Notes: generated by a model from the letters alone, not told the origin. A stretch of 64,000 bases of DNA from Catenovulum sediminis (GCF_007289895.1 NZ_CP041660.1:2542001-2606000), one strand, 5' to 3'. Shown: positions 1-9,831, counted from the first letter of the stretch. Translations and numbers: made by a program.

Positions 1-490
1 AATCAAGCAACAAAACCACATGGCCAATTGGGTGGGCTGTGTGGCTGGTTCCTTGCCACTGCGCGGTTTGATTAAAACTATTGTCGAATGCAAAAATCGG
101 GCTACTGACAATTAATCGTAAATTATCTGGGCGCGTGATTTTTACACCATAACTGTCGGCTTCGTTATAACTATGATTAATTTGTGTGTAGTTAGAGGCG
201 ACAAATAACTCGCCGGTATCGTCGTACACTAAAATATTGGCAATGGGGAGCGATGAGGTTGCGTTAATATCTCTGAGTTTACTTTGCAGGCCGGTTTTAT
301 TTATACTGATTAAATTATATTCACTGGCGTAACCAATTGAATCAACTAAGTTTTTGGCTTGCTCTTCAATTAAGTTGTCGCGCTCTACACTGGTTGCGTG
401 CACTATGTAACCACAAATACCAATAGTCATTAAAATACTGGGGATAATTGCAAAAAAGATGGCGTTAAATAAAATGCTGGGCTTGAACAT
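1..490 (-). CDS. N-terminal part of a BarA-like membrane sensor (cut by window edge)
   Basis: Reading leftwards from an ATG at 490, an open frame runs off the window (about 163 codons visible). Residues 7-30 are a hydrophobic segment (start MFKPSILFNAIFFAII), followed by a helical stretch with EEQAKNLVDSIGYASEYNL and a periplasmic-looking region with VYDDTGELFVASNY. This resembles the N-terminal sensor part of BarA-type hybrid histidine kinases, with a membrane helix then an extracytoplasmic domain. The signalling output domain lies outside the window, so kinase versus GGDEF output cannot be decided. It is divergent from the binding-protein gene at 590, which suggests that the two form a ligand-sensing pair. 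The family call is inference from pattern. Confidence 0.6.
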   Translation of the reverse strand, partial: MFKPSILFNAIFFAIIPSILMTIGICGYIVHATSVERDNLIEEQAKNLVDSIGYASEYNLISINKTGLQSKLRDINATSSLPIANILVYDDTGELFVASNYTQINHSYNEADSYGVKITRPDNLRLIVSSPIFAFDNSFNQTAQWQGTSHTAHPIGHVVLLLD

Positions 491-589
491 AGTTTAATTT
501 CGGTTCGGACAACGTATTGAGTTATTCTTAATGTTACCATCAACTATAACTGCAAACGCTTTTAAAGCGAAACGGGTAATGTCTGCTAA

Positions 590-1489
590 ATGAAAAAAAA
601 CATCTTTAAGCTGGTGGTTTATTGCTTGATAGGCAGTTGTTTGTCTGCTCAGGCTAATCAAGTGATACAGGCTGGCGTTTATTTTTCGCAGCAACACTTT
701 TCAAAAAGCCAATTACTTTACACGCAAACACTACTGCAACCTGAAATTGAAATATTGCCATTTTACCCGGAAATGAGCGAAACTCTGCCAATATTAATTT
801 CAGGTTTTGACAATGCACAACATTATCTAAAACACTTTAAAAACAACCGAGCGAATTCGGTATTAGTAATGGGCGTTGATATTCATCAGGTTAAAAAATT
901 GCAAATGCTGGTGTGTGCAGAACCGCTCAACGTCTGTGATAAATGGCGGTTTATCAATAATCAGGCTTCACCGCAGCGTATTCATCAACTAATAAAGCAT
1001 TTTTTTGCCGATAAAAAAGTGACCTCTGCCTATTTAGATCAAAGCGTCGCAGAGGTATGGAAACCTGAACTGAGCAACGTTGTTTGGTATCAAAATAACG
1101 CCGAAAATTTAAAACCCTTTTATGTGATTAAACGTGCGCTAGAAGGCGCTGATGCATTTGTGATTTTGCCAGATGAAAACCTGTTTAACGCCTCTATCGG
1201 GCGGGTTGTCTTGCAATACATGTTTCAAAATAAAACAATTTCAATAGGTTATTCGGCAGGCACATTTCAGGCTGGTTCGGCAATCGCCAGCTATGCAGAC
1301 TACCCAAATACGTTATTGGCCGTAAAGTATTTATTATTAAATCCAGACAAAGCAAAAAACTACCAATATGCCTGTTATCAAGATTACTATGTTAACCAAA
1401 CGGTACTGGATGCAATGCAGCTTTCTATCGACACCAGTGCCTTAAATCAATTGGCTGAACAACTGAATTTACAGTGTTATACCGAATAA
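590..1489 (+). CDS. Periplasmic substrate-binding protein, ABC (PF04392-like) type
   Basis: A 299-residue protein with a cleavable signal peptide (MKKNIFKLVVYCLIGSCLSA, cleavage near residue 22). The rest alternates strands and helices as in periplasmic binding proteins. The GYSAGTFQAGSAIASYADYP segment and the preceding ADAFVILPDENLFN resemble the uncharacterised ABC substrate-binding family related to TrpX. No permease or ATPase gene is adjacent. The partner is instead the divergent sensor at 1-490, an arrangement seen where the binding protein delivers a ligand to a sensor. The ligand is unknown. A weak ribosome site precedes the ATG. The family assignment is moderate and the sensory role is inference. 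Confidence 0.6.
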   Translation: MKKNIFKLVVYCLIGSCLSAQANQVIQAGVYFSQQHFSKSQLLYTQTLLQPEIEILPFYPEMSETLPILISGFDNAQHYLKHFKNNRANSVLVMGVDIHQVKKLQMLVCAEPLNVCDKWRFINNQASPQRIHQLIKHFFADKKVTSAYLDQSVAEVWKPELSNVVWYQNNAENLKPFYVIKRALEGADAFVILPDENLFNASIGRVVLQYMFQNKTISIGYSAGTFQAGSAIASYADYPNTLLAVKYLLLNPDKAKNYQYACYQDYYVNQTVLDAMQLSIDTSALNQLAEQLNLQCYTE

Positions 1490-1536
1490 CCACAAAAGCA
1501 TGACTTTTTCGTCTATTCAGCCGAGCGGATATTAGG

Positions 1537-1542
1537 TATAAT
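1537..1542 (+). promoter_or_regulatory. Probable -10 box of the gcv operon
   Basis: TATAAT lies about 45 bases before the gcvT ATG, flanked by GCGGAT and ATCCGC arms (about 1526-1546) that could pair. No good -35 is obvious (TATTCA is the nearest candidate). No glycine riboswitch architecture is seen in the 97 bases between 1489 and 1587. Confidence 0.4.
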
Positions 1543-1586
1543 CCGCCGCCTGAAATTCTGACCTGCAAAAGAATAGACAACCCACT

Positions 1587-2666
1587 ATGACAAATAAAAC
1601 AGTGCTACACGCAAAACATCTAGAATCTGGTGCCAAAATGGTTGATTTCCACGGTTGGGAAATGCCAATCCGTTACGGCTCGCAAATTGAAGAGCATCAG
1701 GCGGTACGCGAAAATGTAGGCATGTTTGATGTATCACACATGACAGTCGTGGATGTAAAAGGGTCAGACGCCACCGCTTATTTACAAAAATTATTAGCCA
1801 ACGACGTGGCTAAACTGAAAGAACAAGGCAAAGCATTATACTCGGGCATGTTAAACGAGCAGGGCGGCGTAATAGACGATTTAATCGTGTATTATTTTGC
1901 AGCCAACGACTACCGCTTGGTGGTTAACTCAGCCACCCGTGAAAAAGATTTAGCCTGGTTAAGCCAAGTTACCGCAGGGTTTGATGTGACGTTAAACGAG
2001 CGCGCCGATCTGGCAATGATAGCGGTACAAGGGCCAAAAGCACCTGAAGTTGTCGCCGGATTACTCAGCCAAACACAACAAAACCTGATAGCCAATATGA
2101 AACCTTTTTACGGCGTACAAGCCGGCGAATTATTTATCGCCACCACAGGTTATACCGGTGAAGCAGGTTACGAAATTTTATTAGAAAACGAACTGGCCGC
2201 AGAGTTTTGGCAAAAATTATTAGATGCAGGCGTTGTACCTTGTGGTTTAGGTGCTCGTGATACCCTGCGTTTAGAAGCGGGTATGAATTTGTACGGGCAA
2301 GATATGGACGAGAGTATTTCGCCACTTGCCGCCAACATGGGCTGGACAATAGCCTGGCAACCAGAAGATCGCGATTTTATTGGCCGCGCCGCACTGACAG
2401 AATATAAAAATAAACAAACCGAAAAACTGGTTGGTGTGGTGATGACAGAAAAAGGCGTATTGCGCTCGGGCAGCAAAGTACGCTGCGCAGCCGGCGAAGG
2501 TATAATCACCAGCGGCACTTTTTCACCGACATTAGGCCACAGCATTGCATTTGCCCGAGTACCGGTAGATGCAGGTGACGAATTAGAAGTTGAAATGCGT
2601 AAAAAGTGGGTTACAGTGAGTGTTGTAAAACCTGCGTTTGTACGCCATGGAAAAAAGATTTTTTAA
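1587..2666 (+). CDS. gcvT: Aminomethyltransferase, glycine cleavage T protein
   Basis: A 359-residue T protein, close to the usual ~364. It takes the aminomethyl group from lipoyl-H protein and passes the one-carbon unit to tetrahydrofolate, releasing ammonia (cytosol). Typical features are the opening [19 protein letters not shown], the folate-fold segments FDVSHM and [11 protein letters not shown], the [20 protein letters not shown] motif, and a C-terminal barrel domain ending KPAFVRHGK. It is first gene of gcvT-gcvH-gcvP, with gcvH starting 22 bases after its stop. Assignment is essentially certain. Confidence 0.97.
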   Translation: MTNKTVLHAKHLESGAKMVDFHGWEMPIRYGSQIEEHQAVRENVGMFDVSHMTVVDVKGSDATAYLQKLLANDVAKLKEQGKALYSGMLNEQGGVIDDLIVYYFAANDYRLVVNSATREKDLAWLSQVTAGFDVTLNERADLAMIAVQGPKAPEVVAGLLSQTQQNLIANMKPFYGVQAGELFIATTGYTGEAGYEILLENELAAEFWQKLLDAGVVPCGLGARDTLRLEAGMNLYGQDMDESISPLAANMGWTIAWQPEDRDFIGRAALTEYKNKQTEKLVGVVMTEKGVLRSGSKVRCAAGEGIITSGTFSPTLGHSIAFARVPVDAGDELEVEMRKKWVTVSVVKPAFVRHGKKIF

Positions 2667-2688
2667 ATTTGATCTGAGGATAAAGAAT

Positions 2689-3078
2689 ATGAGCAATATT
2701 CCTGCTGAATTAAAATATGCCGACAGCCATGAATGGGTTCGTGACGACGGTGACGGAATTGTAACTATTGGTATTAGTGATCACGCGCAAGATTTATTAG
2801 GCGACTTAGTACACGTAGACTTACCTGAAGTAGGCGCTGGTTTTACTGCAGGTGACGAAATTGCAGTGGTTGAATCAGTAAAAGCGGCTTCAGACGTGTA
2901 TTCACCGATTGCCGGTGAAGTAGTGGAAGTGAACGAAGAATTAGAAGACTCACCTGAATTAGTAAACACCGACCCATACGGCGACGGCTGGTTATTCAAA
3001 TTAAAAGTTGAAGACATGGGCGAAGTAGACTCGTTATTAGATGCAGAAGGTTACGAAGCTGCATTAGACGACGAATAA
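2689..3078 (+). CDS. gcvH: Glycine cleavage system H protein
   Basis: A 129-residue lipoyl carrier that shuttles the aminomethyl group between the P, T and L proteins. The lipoylated lysine is in [16 protein letters not shown] chose the ATG at 2689 ([17 protein letters not shown]) because a GAGGA ribosome site sits 8 bases before it. The longer frame from 2638 would overlap gcvT and add 17 unrelated residues. The protein is strongly acidic, as expected. A hairpin with a T-run follows at 3101-3132, before gcvP. Confidence 0.97.
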   Translation: MSNIPAELKYADSHEWVRDDGDGIVTIGISDHAQDLLGDLVHVDLPEVGAGFTAGDEIAVVESVKAASDVYSPIAGEVVEVNEELEDSPELVNTDPYGDGWLFKLKVEDMGEVDSLLDAEGYEAALDDE

Positions 3079-3100
3079 GCTAAAAACAGATTGAGACGGA

Positions 3101-3132
3101 ACCTCGGGCATGATCCGGGGTTTTTTATTTTT
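3101..3132 (+). terminator. Hairpin plus T-run between gcvH and gcvP
   Basis: Stem arms ACCTCGG (3101-3107) and CCGGGGT (3115-3121), with one G-T pair, are followed by TTTTTTATTTTT. This looks like an intrinsic terminator or attenuator inside the operon and would lower gcvP expression relative to gcvTH. A separate gcvP promoter in 3133-3182 is possible but not clear. Confidence 0.6.
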
Positions 3133-3182
3133 AAGACACGAAAAAGTCTTAACAAAAGCATATTGAGTAGGAAAACCGATTA

Positions 3183-6074
3183 ATGAGCGAGCATGTATCT
3201 TTAACCCAGTTAGAGAACCGAGATGATTTTATCCAACGCCATATAGGGCCGGACGTAGCCGAACAACAACATATGTTGGCAACTTTAGGTGCAACGTCGT
3301 TAGACGATTTAATAAAACAAACCGTACCGGAAAACATCCTACTGGCCGACGACCTATCATTAGGTGAGCCGCAAACCGAAGTGGCCACTTTGGCATGGTT
3401 AAAACAAATTGCCTCGCAAAATAAAATTAATAAATCGTACATTGGTTTAGGATACTACCCAACACATACGCCCAACGTTATTTTACGTAACGTATTAGAA
3501 AACCCAGGTTGGTACACAGCCTACACACCCTACCAACCCGAAATTGCGCAAGGGCGTTTACAATCGCTGTTAAATTACCAACAAATGGTGATTGATTTAA
3601 CCGGCTTAGAAATTGCCAACGCGTCACTATTAGACGAAGCAACAGCCGCTGCCGAAGCTATGGCATTTGCAAAACGCACCAGCAAAAACAAAAAATCTAA
3701 CCTGTTTTTTATTGCAAACGATGTGCATCCGCAAACCATCAATGTTGTCGTCACACGGGCAGAATTGTTTGGTTTTGACGTGGTTGTCGCACCAGCAGAT
3801 GAAGTACTGCAACACGATGTATTTGGTGCATTATTTCAATACCCGAATACACAAGGCGATATTTACCCGCTTGAAAAACTCATAGAGCATGTTGCCAACA
3901 GCAAAGGTTTAACCACACTGGCAACCGATTTGTTAGCACTGACTCAGCTTAAAACACCAGCAGAATTAGGCGCAGATGTTGCAATAGGCAGCGCACAACG
4001 TTTAGGTGTGCCGATGTGTTACGGTGGCCCACATGCCGCATTTTTTGCCACCAAAGACAAATTTAAACGCTCGTTACCCGGCCGCATCATTGGCGTATCA
4101 AAAGACAAACGCGGAAACCTAGCGCTGCGTATGGCACTACAAACGCGCGAGCAACATATTCGCCGCGAAAAAGCCAACTCAAACATATGTACCGCGCAAG
4201 TATTATTGGCCAACATGGCCGCTTTTTATGCGGTGTATCACGGCCCCAAAGGTTTAGACAGAATTGCTAAACGCATTGAACGATTAACCAGCTTATTTGC
4301 AACCGGCCTTGCACACAAAGGCATCGAAATTAAAAACCAACACTGGTTTGACACATTAACCTTTGTCAGCGAGCAAAGAGCCCAAGTTATCGCCCGTGCA
4401 GAAAAAGCAGGTGTTAACTTACGTACCGATATTGAAGGTGTGTTAGCCGTTAGTTTTGACGAAACCAAAACCGCAAGCGATGTAGCCGAACTATTTGACA
4501 TTGTATTTGGTGAAGGCCATGGCTTAGATGTAAGCGCACTGGATAAACTGGTTTGCAGCCAGTCTAAAAGTGGGTTACCGGCAGACTATGTACGTAGCAG
4601 CGATTATTTAACGCATCCGGTATTTAATACGCACCACTCAGAAACTGAAATGCTGCGTTATATCAAATCATTAGAAAATAAAGATTTAAGCTTAAACCAC
4701 TCAATGATTTCACTGGGCTCGTGCACCATGAAATTAAACGCAACTGCAGAAATGATCCCCGTAACTTGGCCAGAATTTGCCGAGCTACACCCATTTGCAC
4801 CGGTTTCGCAAGCGCAGGGCTACCAGCGTATGATCCGCCAGCTATCAGACTGGTTAGTCGAAATTACCGGATATGATGCGATAAGCATGCAACCAAACTC
4901 GGGTGCACAAGGTGAATACGCCGGTTTGTTAGCAATTAGAAAATACCACGAAAGCCGCGGCGACCATCACAGAAACATCTGTTTAATTCCATCTTCTGCG
5001 CATGGCACAAACCCAGCATCCGCACAAATGGCCGGCATGAAAGTTGTTGTGGTTGCGTGCGATCAAAAAGGGAATATTGATTTGGCCGACTTACGCAGCA
5101 AAGCACAAGAACTGGCTGAAAACTTATCCTGCATTATGATTACCTACCCATCGACGCACGGTGTATACGAACAAACCATTCGTGAAATTTGCGATATCGT
5201 GCATCAATATGGCGGCCAAGTTTACATGGACGGCGCCAACATGAATGCACAGGTTGGCGTGACTTCACCCGGATTTATCGGCTCTGACGTATCGCATTTA
5301 AACCTGCACAAAACATTTTGTATACCACATGGTGGCGGCGGCCCAGGTATGGGACCCATTGGTGTTAAAGAGCATCTGGCCCCGTTTTTACCAAACCACC
5401 CAGTGGTACAAATTGACCAGCTAGATGTTGCTAACGGCGCTGTTTCGGCTGCGCCTTGGGGCAGTGCGGGTATTTTACCGATTTCATGGGTTTATATTGC
5501 ATTAATGGGTGCCAGCGGTTTACGCAAAGCAACCCAAGTGGCTATTTTAAGTGCCAACTACATGGCGAAAAAGTTAGCCGAACATTACCCTATTTTATAT
5601 ACAGGGCAAAATGGCCGCGTTGCGCACGAATGCATTATTGATTTGCGCCCGTTAAAAGCCAGCTCGGGCATTAGCGAAATGGACGTTGCCAAACGTTTAA
5701 TGGACTACGGATTTCACGCGCCAACCATGAGTTTTCCGGTAGCGGGTACGCTAATGGTAGAACCGACCGAATCAGAACCACTTTGTGAAGTAGAGCGATT
5801 TATAGAAGCCATGATTGCCATTCGCAAAGAAATAGACCAAGTAGAAAAAGGCGTATGGCCACTAGATGACAACCCACTGGTAAATGCACCACACACACTG
5901 GCCGATATTACCGAAGCCGGCTGGAACCGTGCATACAGCATAGAATTAGCGGTATTTCCAAGCGAACAAGCCAGAGCCAATAAATTTTGGCCAACGGTAA
6001 ACCGTATCGACGACGTATACGGCGACCGTAACTTAATATGCAGCTGCCCCAGTGTAGAGAGTTATGCGGAGTAG
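3183..6074 (+). CDS. gcvP: Glycine dehydrogenase (decarboxylating), P protein
   Basis: A 963-residue homodimeric-type P protein. This PLP enzyme decarboxylates glycine and loads the aminomethyl group onto GcvH. The two halves are both present: an N-terminal half with [20 protein letters not shown] and a C-terminal half with [13 protein letters not shown] and the PLP lysine in [16 protein letters not shown] (about K710). The end [10 protein letters not shown] is typical. ATG at 3183 follows a GTAGGA site. The full-length family size means it is intact. No gcvL/lpd is nearby; that subunit is shared with other complexes and is normally elsewhere. Confidence 0.97.
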   Translation: MSEHVSLTQLENRDDFIQRHIGPDVAEQQHMLATLGATSLDDLIKQTVPENILLADDLSLGEPQTEVATLAWLKQIASQNKINKSYIGLGYYPTHTPNVILRNVLENPGWYTAYTPYQPEIAQGRLQSLLNYQQMVIDLTGLEIANASLLDEATAAAEAMAFAKRTSKNKKSNLFFIANDVHPQTINVVVTRAELFGFDVVVAPADEVLQHDVFGALFQYPNTQGDIYPLEKLIEHVANSKGLTTLATDLLALTQLKTPAELGADVAIGSAQRLGVPMCYGGPHAAFFATKDKFKRSLPGRIIGVSKDKRGNLALRMALQTREQHIRREKANSNICTAQVLLANMAAFYAVYHGPKGLDRIAKRIERLTSLFATGLAHKGIEIKNQHWFDTLTFVSEQRAQVIARAEKAGVNLRTDIEGVLAVSFDETKTASDVAELFDIVFGEGHGLDVSALDKLVCSQSKSGLPADYVRSSDYLTHPVFNTHHSETEMLRYIKSLENKDLSLNHSMISLGSCTMKLNATAEMIPVTWPEFAELHPFAPVSQAQGYQRMIRQLSDWLVEITGYDAISMQPNSGAQGEYAGLLAIRKYHESRGDHHRNICLIPSSAHGTNPASAQMAGMKVVVVACDQKGNIDLADLRSKAQELAENLSCIMITYPSTHGVYEQTIREICDIVHQYGGQVYMDGANMNAQVGVTSPGFIGSDVSHLNLHKTFCIPHGGGGPGMGPIGVKEHLAPFLPNHPVVQIDQLDVANGAVSAAPWGSAGILPISWVYIALMGASGLRKATQVAILSANYMAKKLAEHYPILYTGQNGRVAHECIIDLRPLKASSGISEMDVAKRLMDYGFHAPTMSFPVAGTLMVEPTESEPLCEVERFIEAMIAIRKEIDQVEKGVWPLDDNPLVNAPHTLADITEAGWNRAYSIELAVFPSEQARANKFWPTVNRIDDVYGDRNLICSCPSVESYAE

Positions 6075-6128
6075 GGGTATTTAAGATTGCGGCAAACTAA
6101 CCCTTAAGCCAACCCAACTAAAAAAAAC

Positions 6129-6170
6129 AAAAGCGAGCTGACTGTAAAAAGTGGCTCGCTTTTTTGTTTT
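6129..6170 (+). terminator. Intrinsic terminator of the gcv operon
   Basis: Stem AAAAGCGAGC (6129-6138) pairs with GCTCGCTTTT (6154-6163) around a 15-base loop, then TTGTTTT. Strong rho-independent terminator after gcvP. Confidence 0.85.
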
Positions 6171-6189
6171 AGGCTAGGTTTAAATACGG

Positions 6190-6427
6190 TCTAATCAGGA
6201 ATTGAACGAAAGTGAAGTTGTCCGAAAATTCCGGGCAACTGCTGATACCGAACTGCATGCATGGGGAAACAAATCGAAATTCTAACAAAGCCTCAATTAG
6301 ATGGTTCTTCAACTTAGACTCGGCGCAAAATAAACTACACCGAGCCTACGATGGATTAAGAGATTCAACTCATCAAAATAAAATGGAAAAGGTACTAGCC
6401 TACTCTACCTGGGCAAGCGGTGTGTAG
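6190..6427 (+). pseudogene. Short decayed coding fragments, possibly from a RhuM-like gene
   Basis: The 400 bases between gcvP and the restriction gene hold no intact gene. One frame (about 6193-6285) reads ELNESEVVRKFRATADTE and then stops. This recalls the N-terminal part of RhuM/virulence-protein families (E..VVRKF..TA.DG), but it is too short to be sure. A second frame from 6284 reads FFNLDSAQNKLHRAYDGLRD and runs to the stop at 6427; I do not recognise it. The longest frame here needs a GTG start (6212) without a ribosome site. I treat this as the decayed left junction of the accessory island. Confidence 0.25.
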
Positions 6428-6474
6428 TGGAAGCTCTATTAGTGGGTTAGCAGTTATCCATTTCTTAAAAGAGT

Positions 6475-7785
6475 TTAGCTATTAGCCAAATCTAAGTCGT
6501 TTACGATCAAATATAAATCACCAATATCTTTAAACTTTATTCTGAATTGGTTTCTTTTTTTAGGTTTCCACTTGCCATTGACCAGCTTCATATTGATTCC
6601 TGGGTCATAATAAATAGCCTGACCGTACAGAGATTGAAGGAAGCGTTTGAGGCTGGCACCTTCGGCCAATGTCACATTGGGGCCAAATGTAAATTTTATA
6701 TCGCCGTCATCTATTTTTTTGTAGCTGACAAAGCAAGTTCGCGAATGCTTCTTTTTCCAGTGTTCCAGTAGCTTACTGAACCCCCAACCTGCAGCCAGAT
6801 TACCTTTATCATCAACTAAGTGCAGGCCACCATCCGGATCTGTAATTTCTTCTTTTTTTGGATCATAGCCTGTCATAATCAATGACAACTGAGTTCGTTC
6901 ATTTTTTAAATTGTTTTTATGAATACTGGCGAAGTCCATTCTCCCTTCGGCTTTCGACCAACCGTATTTTCGTAAAAACTGTTCCAGTGACTCTTTGTAT
7001 TCGCCGCAGTTTGGCTCGGGTGTCATTAGCGTAACAACTGAACCTGAATGGGCTTTTAGTTCCCAGTCTTCAAAGTCTGGTTCTGCTCTGCCGTTAGGTG
7101 ATATTGCAAATAAGCTTTCAAGTGTAAAACCTGCTCCGTTTTGTGCGACATAGGGCACAACGTTACCCTCTTTAATTCTTTGTGAGGGGACAGCTCCCAT
7201 CTGATAAATATTTGTAAGTTTGCTAAGTAAGCGTGATTTTGAACCTGAGGCCTCATTTACTAGATCGTAAAAAACAGATTTTTCTTGCTCAATCTGCGCT
7301 AGCTTCTTTTCTACAATCTGATCCAGAATCTCTTGGGATATAGCTGAATCCCAGTGAGTGGTAAATCCGATAATTCGTTTTGCAGCAATACCAAGGAATA
7401 AAATACGAGATTTATTAGCTCGCTCTGCTCGTTCATCTTTTGTTGGAGGCTGCATCAAATGGCTGGGCGCAGTGGGGCACTTTTTCAAAAAACCACTGAA
7501 TCTGACTTCTGGATATTTTGGATATAAAATAAGTTGAGCACCGGGTGCGTTGGCACAGTTGAATTCATTATCTAACCACCAAAAATCTAGAGGTGCTTTA
7601 AAAATAGGACCTTTTTTGCTGATACCAGCGGAATATATCTCGCCGGATGGTAACATCTGAATAACTTCAAAATTACCGCCCAAATACACTTGTTGTTTAG
7701 TGTTATCATTGTTAGCCAGTGGCTTTACGATGATCCTTGTTGCGCCTTCATTTTTGAGCGCGGCTATTACTGCTGCCAGTTCCAC
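6475..7785 (-). CDS. Type II restriction endonuclease, MvaI/BcnI family
   Basis: A 436-residue protein. The segment GRAEPDFEDWELKAHSG (residues 232-248) carries the D-x4-E-x-K type PD-(D/E)XK core, preceded by TLESLFAI. This WELK motif is characteristic of the MvaI/BcnI restriction enzymes, which cut CCWGG or CCSGG. Downstream blocks SYKKIDDGDIKFTFGP and the basic end KKRNQFRIKFKDIGDLYLIV fit DNA-contacting parts. Its partner is the Dcm-type methylase at 8396-9736 on the same strand, so the likely target is CCWGG (inference). The frame is intact, so the enzyme is probably functional. An IS remnant now separates the pair by about 610 bases. Confidence 0.75.
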   Translation of the reverse strand: MELAAVIAALKNEGATRIIVKPLANNDNTKQQVYLGGNFEVIQMLPSGEIYSAGISKKGPIFKAPLDFWWLDNEFNCANAPGAQLILYPKYPEVRFSGFLKKCPTAPSHLMQPPTKDERAERANKSRILFLGIAAKRIIGFTTHWDSAISQEILDQIVEKKLAQIEQEKSVFYDLVNEASGSKSRLLSKLTNIYQMGAVPSQRIKEGNVVPYVAQNGAGFTLESLFAISPNGRAEPDFEDWELKAHSGSVVTLMTPEPNCGEYKESLEQFLRKYGWSKAEGRMDFASIHKNNLKNERTQLSLIMTGYDPKKEEITDPDGGLHLVDDKGNLAAGWGFSKLLEHWKKKHSRTCFVSYKKIDDGDIKFTFGPNVTLAEGASLKRFLQSLYGQAIYYDPGINMKLVNGKWKPKKRNQFRIKFKDIGDLYLIVNDLDLANS

Positions 7786-7865
7786 TTAATTAACCCTGTT
7801 ATTTTGTTATTGGTTAAAAACAATCCTTCAGAACTGATATTACCTTCCTTGTAACATTGCATCAA

Positions 7866-8030
7866 CTAGCTATTTATTAACTGAAGTAAAGTACAGTCGG
7901 GCAGTTTTTGTTTGAGTAATCGCGCACTCGGCTCTTTGCTTGACTTTCGCCACGCATAATACCCACTTCGCGTCACACCATGCACAGTCGCCATTGATTT
8001 TAGGCGAAACTGGTGCTGGTGTTCGAGCAT
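7866..8030 (-). pseudogene. IS3-family transposase OrfB, N-terminal remnant
   Basis: In the -1 frame relative to orfA, a run of 54 codons begins MLEHQHQFRLKSMATVHGV and continues TRSGYYAWRKSSKEPSARLL, which is the typical start of IS3 OrfB (helical domain before the rve integrase core). After QKL the sequence changes character and stops at 7866. The catalytic D,D,E core (about 220 residues) is absent, so no transposase can be made. Confidence 0.7.
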
Positions 8031-8044
8031 AAATCCGAATCGGC

Positions 8045-8329
8045 TTATTTTTGATTCTTCGCGAAGTAGGTGGCCGCCTTTTTTAGGATGGCTAAATCCT
8101 CGGCTTGATCAGCCAATTGGCGTTTTAACTTAGCAACTTCAGCTGCAAGCTCGGATTCGCGTTGGCTTATTGTGGACTTTTTCACAGTGGCAGTTCGCCA
8201 GCTATAGAGTTGCGATTCATAGATTTTAAGTTGCCTAGCCGCTTCAGCAACACCAACTCGTTCGGCTAGTTTCAGGGCTTCAGCTTTAAATTCAGCGGTG
8301 TAAGTCTTGCGGATCTTTTTAGTTGTCAT
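8045..8329 (-). CDS. IS3-family transposase OrfA (HTH protein)
   Basis: A 94-residue protein starting MTTKKIRKTYTAEFKAEALK, with a helix-turn-helix (VAEAARQLKIYESQLYSWR) and a leucine-zipper-like C-terminus (LAAEVAKLKRQLADQAEDLA) ending KKAATYFAKNQK. This is the DNA-end-binding half of an IS3 transposase. The ATG at 8329 has GAGGTG just upstream. Alone it cannot transpose because orfB is truncated, but it may still bind related IS ends or act as an inhibitor. Confidence 0.85.
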   Translation of the reverse strand: MTTKKIRKTYTAEFKAEALKLAERVGVAEAARQLKIYESQLYSWRTATVKKSTISQRESELAAEVAKLKRQLADQAEDLAILKKAATYFAKNQK

Positions 8330-8395
8330 ATTCACCTCGTTAAGTCATTTTACTCACTTAGCGTGGTGTTCAAAGTATTGGATCCGATCGCAAAT

Positions 8396-9736
8396 TTAAG
8401 CTACATTATTCATCTGTTGAGCAATCTGAACTGCACTAACTATCCTGTCTTTCATCAATGCAGCAACAGCCTCAAACACAGGTACGACAACCGAGTTACC
8501 AAACTGTTTATAGGCTTGAGTATCCGACACCGGAATCACAAAGTTACTTTCACCCGGTTTATCAAACCCCATCAGTTTTGCGCACTCCTGAGGAGTTAGT
8601 CGTCTTGGCCGTCGTGAAAGGTTTTCTTCATCTTCAAATGACTTTTCAAAATTCCAGCCGCGATCCACTAAAATTTCTGAGCCATCTTTGTAATACCTTG
8701 CAGATAAAGTTCTTGCAACACTGTTTTCATTCACCAGACCAAAACCAAAGCCGTTGCCTTTAGCTTTCTGTTTTATTGCATAATCATGCAGATATTTCCA
8801 AAGTTTTGGCGTTAATATATATTTATCATCAACCTTACTATCTAGAATATCGCCCATTTTTGGCTTAATGTCAGGCACAAGCCGGTCAATATCTTTTAAT
8901 GTAAAACCCTCATGTACATTTAAATCTTTTCTGAACCCTACCAGCAAAATACGCTCACGGTGTTGTGGGGTAAATAACTGACCGTCAATGACTTTGGGGT
9001 CTTTATTACCTTCATATAGCTTGTCTGCGACCTCATAGCCTAATTCTTCAAGCGTTTGCATAATTACTTTAAAAGTTTTGCCTTTATCGTGAGATTTAAG
9101 GTTCTTTACATTTTCCAGCAAAAATGCTTTTGGCTGGCAGGCCGCAATAATGCGGGCGACGTCAAAGAATAAAGTACCTTGGGTTTCACATTCAAAGCCA
9201 TGTGCACGGCCTAATGAATTCTTTTTGGATACACCAGCAATTGAGAAAGGCTGACACGGAAAACCAGCCAGAAGTACGTCATGAGCTGGGATGTGTTGGC
9301 GAATATGTCCATAAGCCTGTTCCTCGGTTATGTCGTCTCTTTGCGATAGGGTAATTTCTCTGATGTCTTCATTAAAATGATGTTCGTTATCATTACCATA
9401 GTTAGCTTTATATGTTTTAACTGCGTACTTATTCCATTCGCTGGTAAATACGCATAAACCGCCCTGATTTTCAAAGCCTTTTCGAATCCCACCTATTCCT
9501 GCAAATAAGTCTATGAATCGGAATTCGGCATTTTCAGCTGTTACTTTCGGTACAGGTAAAAGCTTTTCTAACGCATTGTATTCAGTAGCACTGAGTTTAA
9601 GCTCCATTTTCCCCTTTATGCAGCGATTAATCGTTTCACGGCATAATGAACTGCCAATTGCTTCTTTCAGATATTCAGCCAAATATTTTTGATCGAAAAT
9701 TTCCAGCGCTTTGAGTAACAACTCTTTATCATTCAT
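8396..9736 (-). CDS. dcm: DNA (cytosine-5-)-methyltransferase, Dcm/EcoRII type
   Basis: A 446-residue C5-cytosine methylase. Motif [17 protein letters not shown] (about 74-89), motif [22 protein letters not shown] with catalytic C161, motif [14 protein letters not shown], motif [15 protein letters not shown] and the C-terminal [15 protein letters not shown] and QFGNSVVVP blocks are all present. The sequence follows E. coli Dcm closely from memory, including the ~70-residue helical N-terminal region, so CCWGG methylation is the best guess. It would protect the host from the MvaI/BcnI-type nuclease downstream. The symbol is by similarity; it may be the methylase of a restriction system, not an orphan Dcm. 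A LexA-like box lies 80 bases upstream. Confidence 0.88.
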   Translation of the reverse strand: MNDKELLLKALEIFDQKYLAEYLKEAIGSSLCRETINRCIKGKMELKLSATEYNALEKLLPVPKVTAENAEFRFIDLFAGIGGIRKGFENQGGLCVFTSEWNKYAVKTYKANYGNDNEHHFNEDIREITLSQRDDITEEQAYGHIRQHIPAHDVLLAGFPCQPFSIAGVSKKNSLGRAHGFECETQGTLFFDVARIIAACQPKAFLLENVKNLKSHDKGKTFKVIMQTLEELGYEVADKLYEGNKDPKVIDGQLFTPQHRERILLVGFRKDLNVHEGFTLKDIDRLVPDIKPKMGDILDSKVDDKYILTPKLWKYLHDYAIKQKAKGNGFGFGLVNENSVARTLSARYYKDGSEILVDRGWNFEKSFEDEENLSRRPRRLTPQECAKLMGFDKPGESNFVIPVSDTQAYKQFGNSVVVPVFEAVAALMKDRIVSAVQIAQQMNNVA

Positions 9737-9815
9737 AGTAGATAGCTCTGCTTTTTATTTTAAGAGAATCTTTATGATCTATTGTCACACATAATACCCA
9801 GAAGAGCAAAATATA

Positions 9816-9831
9816 CTGTATAAAAAAACAG
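9816..9831. promoter_or_regulatory. LexA (SOS) box
   Basis: CTGTATAAAAAAACAG matches CTGT-N8-ACAG exactly. It sits in the 361-base gap between the divergent cytosine methylase (ATG 9736) and the SAM methyltransferase (ATG 10098), 80 and 267 bases from the two starts. It could repress either side. The remainder of the gap (9832-10097) shows no gene or clear promoter. Confidence 0.6.

Larger units (their letters stand above)
7866..8372 (-). mobile_element. Truncated IS3-family insertion sequence
   Basis: The element contains an intact orfA (8045-8329) and only the first ~50 codons of orfB. The orfA-proximal end is probably at 8372, where the minus strand begins TGAACACC, matching the TG start usual for IS3-family ends. 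No matching distal inverted repeat is seen, so the distal part including the DDE domain has been lost. It lies between the methylase and restriction genes. Confidence 0.65.

Noticed and set aside
1490-1586. Glycine riboswitch before gcvT
   Set aside because: The gap is 97 bases and lacks the paired aptamer elements.
2638-2688. Longer GcvH start at 2638
   Set aside because: The extra 17 residues are unrelated to GcvH and overlap gcvT; the ATG at 2689 has its own GAGGA site.
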